Assembly: GCA_000697055.1 (NCBI GenBank)
Contig: JNDT01001847.1
Location: forward strand, 1 to 46,861
Source of the DNA: Saksenaea vasiformis B4078
Lineage: Eukaryota > Mucoromycota > Mucoromycetes > Mucorales > Saksenaeaceae
Direction of reading: 5' to 3'
DNA: 46,861 bases
The position numbers and the translations under genes were made by a program. Positions within the stretch are counted from its first letter, which is position 1. Each line of letters opens with the position of its first letter. The notes under the pieces were generated by a model. The model saw only the letters and a program-made list of their open reading frames with translations. It had not been told where the DNA came from and ran no database searches. Positions 23,368-33,285 of the stretch are shown here, piece by piece.

Positions 23368-24695
23368 ATGAATTCCACTCCTCATCTGCAAGGTATATAC
23401 ACCTCGTTTATGGACTGACTGGCTAATCGTTGGAAAAAAAAAAAAAACAGGTAGCCGTACGCGCCGACGCAATGACATGCTGACCGATGACGCGTTTGAT
23501 GACCCGTTGGCACCAAGAACAGGCACTTTATCACAACCACGTTACCCGATCCATGACCCCTATCTCGATACAGAAACGGATTACGGAAGAAATCGTCGTC
23601 ATGCCATGTCAGACAACCCCATGAACCATTCTCCCGTGCCATTAGACTACGCCGACAGCTCACAAGGAACTCTTTTAGAAGAAAACAGACGGTTACGCAT
23701 TCAAGTGAAACAGGTCGAATTGTCTCTTATTTACGTCCTACTTTCTATTTACCGTCGGCTCTCTTGTAGCTCGAGAACCGCGTTGTCTCTGCAGAAGAAC
23801 AATGCGAATCGCTTACCAAATTACGCTGTACAGACGCCGAACTATCCCTTCAAAATTACAGAGAAGCAGCAGAAAAACGTTTTAGAGGTAACACGAAGAA
23901 GCACGGTAGGAAGACAAGCCATTGATGTTGTTTTTTTTTTTTTGCTGTTATTTTAGCTGTGATGGAGATGGTGGAAGCATTAACCGCGGCAAAAAGTTTA
24001 CAAGAAAGAGAGATGGAAGAACTTAAAAATAAACTGGCCCGTAGTGAAGAAACAGCAAAGCATCTCACCAATGAAACAAAGGAAGAAGAGAAAACGATCG
24101 AAAAGCCAGAAACCTTATGGCGTACCGAACGGCAATGCTATCTTCATGAGATCGCTGAATTGAACGAAGCAGGTAAACCTAAATTGGAAAAGTTTATTAT
24201 TGTCGTTACGCTCACACGGTTATTTAGTGAAAAACCTGCAAAAAGAGCGAGATAGCATGGCAGAAACAAATCGTGATTTGATGCGCAGATTGTCCCAGAG
24301 TGCGCCGGGTACAACACCGGATAGCACCAGGCAAATCAAAGATATGTATGAAGATGTGACAGGTCTGTTGATCAGAGATGTCAAAACAACCGAAGAAGGA
24401 GATATATACAATTGTATTCAAACAGGAAGAAATGGAAGTAAGTAGACGTTGAAAAAAAAAAAAAGGCAGATGAGAATGGGATGGATGCTGAGTGTCTTTA
24501 GCTATTCATTACAAACTGTTGCATCTGTCGGGTGCGGATGTACGGTATATTCCCGTCTTGGATGAACGAAGAGACGCCATGTTGATGGCATGCCTACCTG
24601 ACCACTTGAAAGAGATTATTGAATTTGACAAGAACGAGGCCCCTGTGTTTTTCTGGAGATTACTATCCTCTCTTCAAGAAATAAAACATAGATGA
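23368..24695 (+). CDS. Csm1/Pcs1-like monopolin subunit (kinetochore)
   Basis: Six exons: 23368-23392, 23451-23713, 23770-23887, 23957-24172, 24228-24437, 24502-24695; 341 residues. The 25-nt first exon encodes MNSTPHLQ and joins to GSRTRRRN. The N-terminal part is polar and probably disordered, the middle is a long coiled coil (for example LENRVVSAEEQCESL, KNLQKERDSMAE), and the C-terminal globular part has the Csm1/Pcs1 pattern: YNCIQTGRNG-TIHYKL, YIPVLDERRD, LPDHLKEIIEF and PVFFWRLLSSL. Csm1/Pcs1 clamps microtubule sites at kinetochores in meiosis I (budding yeast) or prevents merotely (fission yeast) and organises rDNA. The similarity is in the C-terminal domain only, as usual for this fast-evolving family. 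Confidence 0.78.
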
Positions 24696-24752
24696 CACTT
24701 TTATGTTATTACTAGGCTTTTTGCATCAAATGGAAAGAGATGTGTTCGTCCG

Positions 24753-24785
<33 letters not shown>

Positions 24786-25458
24786 ACCTTGGTTTGCGTT
24801 GATCCAAAGAATAATAGTTCATGGTTTTTTTTTTCAGTATCCCGCATGAATTGCCTCCGTTCATCCCTGTATACAGGACCATCCATATCTTTCTATCTAT
24901 CGTTTAGCCTGCAATGACCTCTGTTCCGGACCATTCTGGATATGGTGTAGTCTCTTACTCACCACCAGCTAAGCAAAAACAGTATGTCTGTACTAATGAC
25001 CGTCTATCTATCTAATCCCTTCTTTAGCGCACACTTGACTCTCTATGGACGCATCATTTAGTTAGATGTAGCATGAAATTAGCGTTGAATATAAGATGCT
25101 GACAAAAAAGACATGCAACGACTGCTTTTCAGGTGATCTCTCTGTCTCTCGTCTCTGCAAGCTTAGGTGTGACGAGGCTTCTCATTGGTTAAATCAAAGA
25201 TCATGTGCACAGAGCAGGCCTACGAATTGTGAGAGCCGACCCAAAAGAAAAACTTCTCCTCTTTACAAACCTTTTTTTTTTCTTTTTCCAATAACACCGA
25301 CGTTTTGCAAACCTAACGAAAAACAGAAAGAGAATAAAAGAGAGAAAAAAGAAGAGAAAGAAACGAAAGAGCGAAATATAAAGACGAAGAAAAAAAAATA
25401 ACTATCTACGGAATCTTCTATCCGTCTAGGGGAAAAAAAAAAGAAACTATTTGTCATA
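24696..25458. other. Intergenic region
   Basis: No gene is seen. It holds a (GTA)n tract at 24756-24783 and, from about 25240, a pyrimidine block then a purine-rich leader that is probably the 5' UTR of the next gene. Confidence 0.5.
24756..24783. repeat. (GTA)n microsatellite
   Basis: Nine GTA units downstream of the Csm1/Pcs1-like gene. Confidence 0.95.
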
Positions 25459-27770
25459 ATGTCTCACGGACCGCCACGTACCTTTCCGCCTAATGCTTAC
25501 CCGGCGATGCATCCGACAAACTTATCAGTCCAGGGTCGTCGTCAGCCTGTCCTGAATCCTCAACAAACGTTTCAAACCATGACAGTCACGACTACAGCTC
25601 CACCTCAATCAACATCGGTCATGCATGCTTCTCATCCTAATGCCGTTCCACCGACAGCCGCAGCAGCAGCAGTAGCAGCAGCTGCTGCCGTTGGAGGAGG
25701 AGGTGGTGGTGGTGGAGGAGGAGGAGGAGGAGGCAATGGGGGTAATGGTGCCGCTGGAGGAACTACTGGAGGACAAGGAGGAGGTGGTGGTCATCAACAA
25801 GGAGGAGCAGGAGCAGGAGCAGGAGGAGGAGGTAGTGGTGGTGGACAAGGAGCAACAGGAGGAGGAGGAGCGACAGCGGCAGCAGCAGCAGCAGCAGCAG
25901 CGGCAGCGGCAGCAGCGGCGGCGGCGGCAGCGGCAGGAGCAGGAGGAGCAGGAGCAGCAGGACAAGGAGGAGGCAGCAATGGTAGTGGATTAATGACGAA
26001 CCAAGATACTGTTTACTGTGACAGCTGCAACAGACCACGCCATCTCTCGTGCTTTTATGAAAGAGATTTCAAGTATCCCATGTGCGATTACTGTCGAAAT
26101 CGTGAAATGCAAAAACGAAAAAATTTCGAACGTTATGAAATGTATGAAGAACAGCAACAGCGCGCATTGAAACACGCTCGATTTTCTCAGTATCCATCCC
26201 CATCGACCCAACCTCAGTTGCATCATCACCTTTCACCCCATTCCATCCAAGCCCAGCTGCATACGTCGACTCCACTGGTACTTCCTCATCAATCTCCACA
26301 ACAACCCCCTTTGGCAAAACCCTCCCCTCCTCCTCCATTGCCGCCTACGTCGATGATGTCGGCGATGCCGCAGCAGGTCAGTAAACCACCATCACATCAT
26401 CTTTTTCCAGCCTCGGCGATGCGTACGCAGTCGCAACTCCAATCCCACGGCCATTCACAAATGATGCAGTCCCCCATGTCCTTGCCACCACCACCGTTAC
26501 CACAACAACAACAACAACAGCAGCAGCATCACCATCATCATCATCATCATCATCAACAGCAGCAGCAGCAACAGCAGCAACAGCAACAGCAACAACAACA
26601 TCAACAGCAGCAGCAAGAGCTCTTTGTACCACATCCGTCGGTTACACCTTCGTCTTTACCACATGAAATGAAACAAATTCCACAAAGTCGTCCAGCCGAG
26701 CAACCAAAGCCAGCACCTGTCATGTTACCTGCAGCAGTCGCAGCGGCATCAAACGGCGTCCATCGTTCGACTCCCTCTCCTTCTCTTTCGACCAACGACA
26801 AATCAAATCAAGAAATTATATCTTTAGAAAGATTTGTCTATGCACTTCAGCAAGAAACCGAATTTGACCGAAAACAGTATACGGTGGATATTAAACCGTT
26901 AATTATTGCAAAAGGTGAAAATGCCGGATTTACACAACTTGGACGTGCTATCTGCGAACGTATTTTGGTAGGTACCAAATTCAACTTCAGGTAAGCGGAA
27001 GGGAGACCAGGAAAAAAAGAAAACCAGGGTGAAGTAGTAACATCTGTCATAGTATGAAAGATCGTCGACGTTCAACCAAATCCCCCGACACTTTATCAAC
27101 ATTGCGGTATTATTGTTCTCAACGAGCAGATACAGCCAAACCTCGAAAATCAGATCATCCAAAAGCAACAAATCGTTACGACTGCGCTGGCGCACTGACC
27201 ATCATCATTGATCTGACCAAGAAAACAGCCCATGTGACATTGATTCATAAACACTCGCACCCTCCATTTGTTCATCATCACTATCACCAGCATCATCATT
27301 CGAATAACAATGGCAATGGTAACAAACAACAAATACAACATCATCATCATCAACAACAACAACATCAACAGCAGCAACATCATCAGCAACAACAACAGCT
27401 GCAACAACAACAACAACAGCAGCAGCAGCAGCAGCAGCAGAAACAACAACAGCAACAACAGCAACAGAAGCAGCAGCAGGAACAGCAGGAACAACAACAA
27501 CGGTTACGATTACTAAAACAGAAACAGATCGATGATCAATTTGATTTAATACATCAAAGAGTCCTGGAATTCGGTCATCTTATCGATAGTCAACGGTCGT
27601 ACAGAAATGAAGAGTTTTTGCAGACAGCAAAAGAAGTCTTTGCACGGGCAGATGAAATGTTGGCGGCTTGCCGCTGGCGGGATAACGCTTCCATGGAACA
27701 ACAACAACAACATGCGCCTAACAAATATACCCTTCATTATAACAAAAAAGGAGACAGCTTTGATGGCTGA
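25459..27770 (+). CDS. Large poly-Ala/Gly/Gln/His putative DNA-binding regulator
   Basis: Two exons, 25459-26990 and 27053-27770; 749 residues. The N-terminus MSHGPPRTFPPNAYP is followed by long Ala and Gly tracts, then a short zinc-binding-like block YCDSCNRPRHLSCF ... YPMCDYCRNRE with two CxxC pairs. A Pro/Gln/His-rich stretch follows, with Gln and His runs. A folded segment (SLERFVYALQQETEFDRKQY, then LGRAICERIL) spans the intron into RYYCSQRAD ... RYDCAGALTIIID ... HVTLIHKHSHPPF. This C...C...HxH spacing resembles WRKY/GCM1/FAR1-type zinc fingers. A second Gln/His tract and a short helical C-terminus (LIHQRVLEFGHLID) end the protein. The regulatory role is inferred from composition and the putative zinc modules; I cannot name an ortholog. 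Homopolymer lengths may vary between strains. Confidence 0.75.
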
Positions 27771-28466
27771 AGAAGAGCTGTCCATGTTTTATATATACCT
27801 TCTTTTTTTCTTTTTCCTTTTTTCTTTCTCGCACCTCTTTTGCTACCACAAAAAAAAAAGAAAACCTCCCAAAAATTTCTGTCTTATTTCTCAATGATAA
27901 AAAGAAAAACAAAAAATTGTCTGCGACCAGATAAACTATTTTGCATGGTTGAAATGTGTGGAACAGACAAAAAAAAACCCCACATGGCAAATGGGGATCA
28001 ATGAACTGCACACACACATACACTTTTTCTTCCAGACCTGTTATCTCTTGTTTTCACAGAACCCCTTTGACGGAGAAGTTCGCGGTGAGAGAGCTCCCCT
28101 TGCATCTCTTGTGGACAAAGCCTCCCCCCAATCCCTTTGTCCATGGTGCCATTTATCCGATGTGTCACTTGGGTTATGAAGTGCCAAAGCCATGTTTCGT
28201 GCCACCTGGTCTAATATCGCCACAGGAAACAGGAATCAGGAACAATACCACTGTTCTTCTTCTTCTTCTTCTTTAAGGGTTCGGGGTTTTAGAATGGTTA
28301 ATGCGCAAGGGCGATTGTTTTGTTTTGTTTTGTTTCGTTTTTTAATTTTATAGAGGGAAAGAAAAAAAACAGAGTTGCATGCGGAGAGAGGTCATGTGGT
28401 TCCTAGGTTGGGGAAAGACTCGAAAAGAGAAAACATTACATTGGGGTAGGGAGACAAAGAGAGGTA
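27771..28466. other. Intergenic region
   Basis: The stretch follows the poly-Gln regulator and holds its 3' UTR. A 106-codon plus-strand frame (27956-28276) has no recognised domain and ends in poly-Leu coded by a CTT run, so it is probably chance. Confidence 0.45.
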
Positions 28467-29126
28467 TTAGTGTTTCAATGAAAGACGTCTGCGGAGATAG
28501 CCTAGGGAGGAGTAGGTACGAAAACGTGTCCATGTGCGGAAGAGATAGGTTTTTGTAAATTGCTTCTTTGCAAGATCTACCATGTCAATGGATTGGTAGG
28601 AGGGATACATGAATGCATTTTCATCGTCTGTACCAAAGGTACTACTGTCGCTATCATCAATCCAGTACTCGGTGTCGGTATCGGAGACGCCATCATCAAA
28701 GGCATTGGTTACGGAAGAACATGATGATGAGGAAGTGGAAGAAGATACCAGTAGAGGAGGAGATGTGAACCATTGAGGCTTTGCTTGTGGGTGGTAATCA
28801 TCATTTGGAATCGGGCGAAGGTCCAGTGGGTATAATCCGTGGCTTCGTTTTTGAATATACAAATAATCGACCGAGGATAATGGGTCATCCCAGCCCCACA
28901 CGTCTTCTTCTTCTTCTTCATCCTCAGAGATAGAGCAAGTGGCGGGCGCGGAATTGCGTCGTTGCAATTCGCCGTCTTGTGGTCTGGATTGTTCGTTTGC
29001 AAAGCTTACCGGACGCCCACTTCTCCTTAATTGATTTTGGATATCGCAATAAAATTTGGGTAGATCGATATGTCGCGTACGACCATAGTAACTGCTTGGC
29101 CACGCGGTAGGATCATAGTCCGTCAT
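28467..29126 (-). CDS. Unknown acidic, Ser-rich protein
   Basis: A single-exon frame of 219 codons beginning MTDYDPTAWPSSYYGRTRHI. It has an acidic run SEDEEEEEDVWGWDDPLSS, a Ser-rich segment, another acidic stretch (DTDTEYWIDDSDSS) and a basic C-terminus ending LRRRLSLKH. RRNSAP and RRRLS look like basophilic kinase sites. No known domain is visible; it may be largely disordered. The frame is long and free of the repeats that usually create chance ORFs, so I consider it likely to be real, but further exons are possible. Confidence 0.55.
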   Translation of the reverse strand: MTDYDPTAWPSSYYGRTRHIDLPKFYCDIQNQLRRSGRPVSFANEQSRPQDGELQRRNSAPATCSISEDEEEEEDVWGWDDPLSSVDYLYIQKRSHGLYPLDLRPIPNDDYHPQAKPQWFTSPPLLVSSSTSSSSCSSVTNAFDDGVSDTDTEYWIDDSDSSTFGTDDENAFMYPSYQSIDMVDLAKKQFTKTYLFRTWTRFRTYSSLGYLRRRLSLKH

Positions 29127-29206
29127 GCTAAAGGAAGTAAAAAAAAAAAAAAAAAAAAGAAAAAGAAAAGAGGAAGGGAGAAAGAGAGAAAGAAAGAGAA
29201 AGGGAA

Positions 29207-29237
<31 letters not shown>

Positions 29238-30581
29238 GGCTTTGTGTTTCCTTCTGCCTTGTGTCCTTTTCTCTTTCTTTATGAGTAGGATGTTTCTATT
29301 TAAAACAGGAAGGGGAATGGGAAACTGGCCACCCAATCATTCTAGGACGTGAACCTAATAACGTGTTTTGATTCGTCCTGCCAGTGGCACATGTCGCATT
29401 CGTTGGACAGAATTTTGAAAAAGGTAAATGATGGCCACTGAAAAAAAAGGGTAAGGGAGAACCTGCTCACTTCTTTTTTTAACCACTAGGTTCACCAAAA
29501 ATGGGGATTTTTGGTACACACTCACACATACAGACACGCCCTGCTGCTGTTTCGGCCCTTCCAAGCGGTTAAATAATTTATCCTTTTTGACGTCGATCGC
29601 TTTTTCGGTTTCATTTTCTGAAAATGGCGGGCCGAAAAAGACAGAGAAGGGGGGAAATGCAGTGTGGATCTACCAAAAAAACTGTACATTGATATCATTG
29701 CGTTAACCAAGATGATGATGACGATGACGATGACGATGATGGATGAAGAAGGTAGTCTATGCGGTATGTGTATTTCTTTTCTTCTTTCTTCGTATGGCTA
29801 TCTTGTACGTCATTCTGTAAAAAATAGGCAAATCGCAGACGATTGGATGGTTCTACTTCTTCTATGATATCATCATGTCCTGTTTTAGCAACTACGGATT
29901 GACGATCCCTGTTTTCACATGAAATGCTAAAACTAAAAAAAAAAAAAATTTGAAACGTTGAACATGTCAAAAAGAAAGTTTTCCCAAGGACAACAAGTAA
30001 ACAAACCCTCCATTATTCCTTGTAACAACCTTTAATTTAGATAATCGCATCCAAAAATCACAGAGTGGTTCAAAAACAAGAAAACGCGGGAGTTGAGCCA
30101 CAGTGGCGCATGGACCTCTTCGTTGTTGTCGGGTAAAGAAAAAAAAAAAAGAAAAAGGGTTTTCCCCCTTTTTTATTATGAGCATGCCAAGAAGGGAAGT
30201 GACAATGAACTCCGATTTGCAAGATGTCATCTATGACGACAAATATTTCCATAAACGGGATTTTGCAGGACCACGATTGGTAGCACAATGACGGCATACC
30301 ATCCTTTTCGTACATGAAGAAACTTGGGTCCATATTTCGGGAACAGATAAATAACCAAGCGTTTTTCTGTCTCTTTCCTCTTTTTCTTCTTCTTCTTCTT
30401 CCTTCTCTTCTTCTCTTTAATCTTTTCTTTTTATTTCAACTGTATGCTAAAACTATTGATGTGTTAAAAAGGAAGAAACTGGAACCTTTTTTTTTTTAGT
30501 GGTAAACAAACGAAAAAAAAAAAAAAAAACTCGTTGCTATCTCGACGGGGTTCCTCACATGCCTCACAGCTTTTTTACTGA
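29127..30581. other. Unresolved region, possible small minus-strand gene
   Basis: Several minus-strand pieces look coding but I could not assemble them. A possible last exon ends at 29342 with FKILSNECDMCHWQDESKHV (a CxxC then HxxxH-like pattern), preceded in phase by NETEKAIDVKKDKLFNRLEG. A piece near 29840-29960 reads TGHDDIIEEVEPSNRLRF. Pieces near 30020-30120 and 30180-30345 are open in more than one frame. In 30225-30345 one frame reads MVCRHCATNRGPAKSRLWKY, faintly like a BED zinc finger. The 3' end of the region is the pyrimidine-rich leader of the GATA-factor gene. Confidence 0.25.
29212..29238. repeat. (GA)n microsatellite
   Basis: About 13 GA units within a purine-rich stretch just upstream of the acidic unknown gene (its 5' UTR or promoter). 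Confidence 0.95.
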
Positions 30582-31884
30582 ATGAATACGATCCCAACTG
30601 TTTTCTTTGGATTACCATCCGCCAAACCTTTTGATTTTGCGCCGATGGACGGTTATAATTATTTCTTAACGACAGACCCTCTTTCCCTTGGAAATACAGC
30701 CGACTTTTTGGATTCACCTGTCAATCAACAATCAATACTACTACAACAACAACAACAAGCACAAGCAGCAGCAGCTGGAGCAACAACGGCAACGGCAGGC
30801 ATGAATGAAATCCGCGGTGATTTTATATCGGAAAATCTTCTTCTTCAACAACAACAACCTAACTTTCATCGGTGGCGACGGCGGAGAAAGCAAGATGGAG
30901 ACGGTATGCTGCATGTCCTGTCGCCTGTCGGAAAAATATTGTACTGCTCAGACTCATGTGCAGAATTGACGGGTTATGATGCACATGAATTACTGGGTCA
31001 ATTATTGACAGATTATCTACATGTGGAAGACCTGGATTCATTTGTTCACAATTTCAACATTTCATTTCATACACAAACACAAACAACCATGCATTACCGA
31101 TTCCGCAAAAAAGACGAAACCTATATTCTATTGGAATCCATCGGTCATCCACGATCAGGTCAACCACCTTCCTTTTTCAGTATTGCACGACCGTATATCG
31201 CAAACACCACCCTTAATTTACTGGATTCGTTTTTGGAACTGAAAATGGAAAACGACTGGTTACGAAGACAACTTAAAGAAATAACAGCCGAACGAGACGA
31301 AACCATGATGACACTTCAACAATATTACTCCAACAGTTCCACCAGTTCACAAACATCACGAAGAGCCTCCAGTACATTTTTCCAAATGGAAGAAAACAAC
31401 AACAACAATAATAATAACAGTAGTAGTAATAATAACACAATGCCATGGACAGCGACGACAGATCGACGTCCATCGATTTCCACGATGGATGATTCCTTAC
31501 TTAGTCTGACTTATCCATCGGAAGAAACGGAGGAGAGACCGACAGAAGAAACTACTGATTGGAAAGAGAAATGGAAACGACGGGTAAAACATACAAGCTA
31601 AAACCAATCATTAACCTTGGTAAACCATAGAAAAAAACCAGAGAAACCACCGATTACGTCTGTACAGATTGTGGAACAACCGCATCACCTGAATGGCGGA
31701 AAGGACCTCAAGGTCCCAAAACGTAAGTGTTCCTCTTATATTTAGAATGCTGGATGATGATGATGAGATACAAAAAATACCAATTTCATTTGCTTCTTTT
31801 CTTTTCTTTTTTTTTTCCAGACTATGTAATGCGTGTGGTCTTCGATGGGCTAAAAAGAAAAAGAAAGATTTCGTTACGGACTAA
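30582..31884 (+). CDS. White-collar-2-like PAS/GATA transcription factor
   Basis: Three exons: 30582-31583, 31631-31722, 31821-31884; 385 residues. After a Gln/Ala-rich N-terminus comes a single PAS domain at about residues 105-205 ([40 protein letters not shown]). A coiled segment follows ([20 protein letters not shown]), then an Asn/Ser-rich linker. The C-terminal GATA finger is [20 protein letters not shown] then [13 protein letters not shown], that is C-x2-C-x18-C-x2-C, the 18-residue loop of the white-collar class. WC-2 proteins dimerise through PAS with WC-1 photoreceptors and bind light-responsive promoters; Mucorales carry several paralogs. There is no LOV flavin-binding signature, so this is the partner and not the photoreceptor. 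Both introns lie around the zinc finger and are in phase. Confidence 0.9.
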
Positions 31885-31920
31885 ACAAGTTTTTCCGAAT
31901 GTTTGTAATCTTTATACTCC

Positions 31921-31960
<40 letters not shown>

Positions 31961-32231
31961 TCCCTCCCTGTCTCTCTCTCTGTGTGTCTCTGTCTCTCTT
32001 TTTTAGAGTTGTATGTACGAAAAATTTAGGGACAATAGAAAGTAAATAAAAACCAACACAACAACAACAACAAACCTGCCCTCTCTCTTTCTCTCTCTCT
32101 CTCTGTCTCCCCCCAACCTCCTCCCTAGAACAACCTTTTTTTTTCTGTTTCTTCTTTTTTTATATATATATCCGTGTCTCTCTGTTTCTTTTCTTTTTCT
32201 TTCTCTCTCTGCCTCTCTCTCTCTCTTTTAC
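31885..32231. other. Intergenic region with GT and pyrimidine tracts
   Basis: Holds a (GT)n tract then CT-rich DNA that is probably the 5' UTR/promoter of the cyclin gene. No gene is seen. Confidence 0.6.
31925..31960. repeat. (GT)n microsatellite
   Basis: About 17 GT units in the probable 3' UTR of the WC-2-like gene. Confidence 0.95.
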
Positions 32232-33141
32232 ATGTTACAGCACGATCTAAAGACCGGGATGCTGGAGATGATCCGACAACCTGTCACATCTGAACTCGTG
32301 TCCTACGTTGTGCATCGGACATCTTTGGTGATTCCGTGTGAACCGTATCCAGAAGATCAGAAAATCATGGACCTACCTCCCTTACATACCTTTGTCACCA
32401 TATTGGTCAAACGTTCTTCTGCCAAAGCGGGCACCCTCTTGGCCATGTTGGTCTATCTCGATAGACTACAAAAACAACTGGGCCCAATCGCAAAAGGCAT
32501 GCCGTGTACATGTCATCGCATCTTCCTAGCAACCTTAATTGTTACATCTAAAGCCATTCACGATTCCTCACCAAAGAACAAACATTGGGCCAAGTATGCC
32601 ATGTTCTTTAATCTATCCGAAGTTGGTTTGATGGAAATTCAACTGTTGGCTCTGATGGTAAAACCTGTCTCTCTCTTTTTTTCTCTTCTTTGCGCATTCT
32701 GCCTGACGCTTTTCTTCTCACTAGAATTATCAACTCGCCATTTCATCCAATGAACTTTATCATGCGTATGCCGGTCTAGAAACGTATTACCATCGCATCA
32801 CGTCGCCTTCACTCCCACCTCTGTCAGTAGTCGACCAAGAGAACCATGATTTGCTGCCTTGTCGACCGTCATTAATGCGCGTCCATTCACAATCCACCTC
32901 TTCCACCTCCTTGGCATCTAATGGTGATTCTGTTTCAACACCCATTTCACTTGCCTCGCCTGTTTCAGATAAAACCGATATGTTTTACGAACCTGTCGTG
33001 TTTTACCCTGCGGAAGAATCTGTTTCAAAAACCCAGCCTGTACTGTTGCATCCGCCGTGGCAGGATCCACTGTTGCAACCACTTTCCAATACGCCAGCAA
33101 AACATTATGACAAACTTACGTATCCACCTACAAGACTATAA
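32232..33141 (+). CDS. Pcl1/Pcl2-type (PHO80-like) cyclin
   Basis: Two exons, 32232-32657 and 32725-33141, 67-nt intron in phase 0; 280 residues. The cyclin box spans about residues 45-160: LPPLHTFVTILVKRSSAKAG, TLLAMLVYLDRLQKQLGPIA, CTCHRIFLATLIVTSKAIHD, SSPKNKHWAKYAMFFNLSEV and MEIQLLALMNYQLAIS. Such cyclins activate Pho85/CDK5-type kinases and act in G1 progression, polarity or nutrient signalling. The C-terminal 115 residues are Ser/Pro-rich and not conserved. The nearest type by motif is Pcl1/Pcl2/Pcl9. It converges on the glutamine synthetase gene, with stop codons 144 bp apart. Confidence 0.9.
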
Positions 33142-33285
33142 TAATTTTTTCACCTAATCATTTTTTTTAATCCAACATGGATTTTCTCCCTCCTCCTCAA
33201 AAAAAAAACACAAGAAAAAGAATAAGAGACACCATGGTTCATTTATTTAGAGAAAGAAAGAAAGAAAAAAAAATCTTCTTCTTCT

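Noticed and set aside
25609..26038. Minus-strand open frames rich in Cys, Ser or Leu opposite the poly-Ala/Gly tract
   Set aside because: They result from reading GCN/GGN triplet repeats on the other strand; the plus-strand frame continues into zinc-binding modules and is the real one.
27150..27500. 116-codon poly-Leu frame on the minus strand
   Set aside because: It is the antisense of CAG/CAA glutamine runs in the regulator gene.
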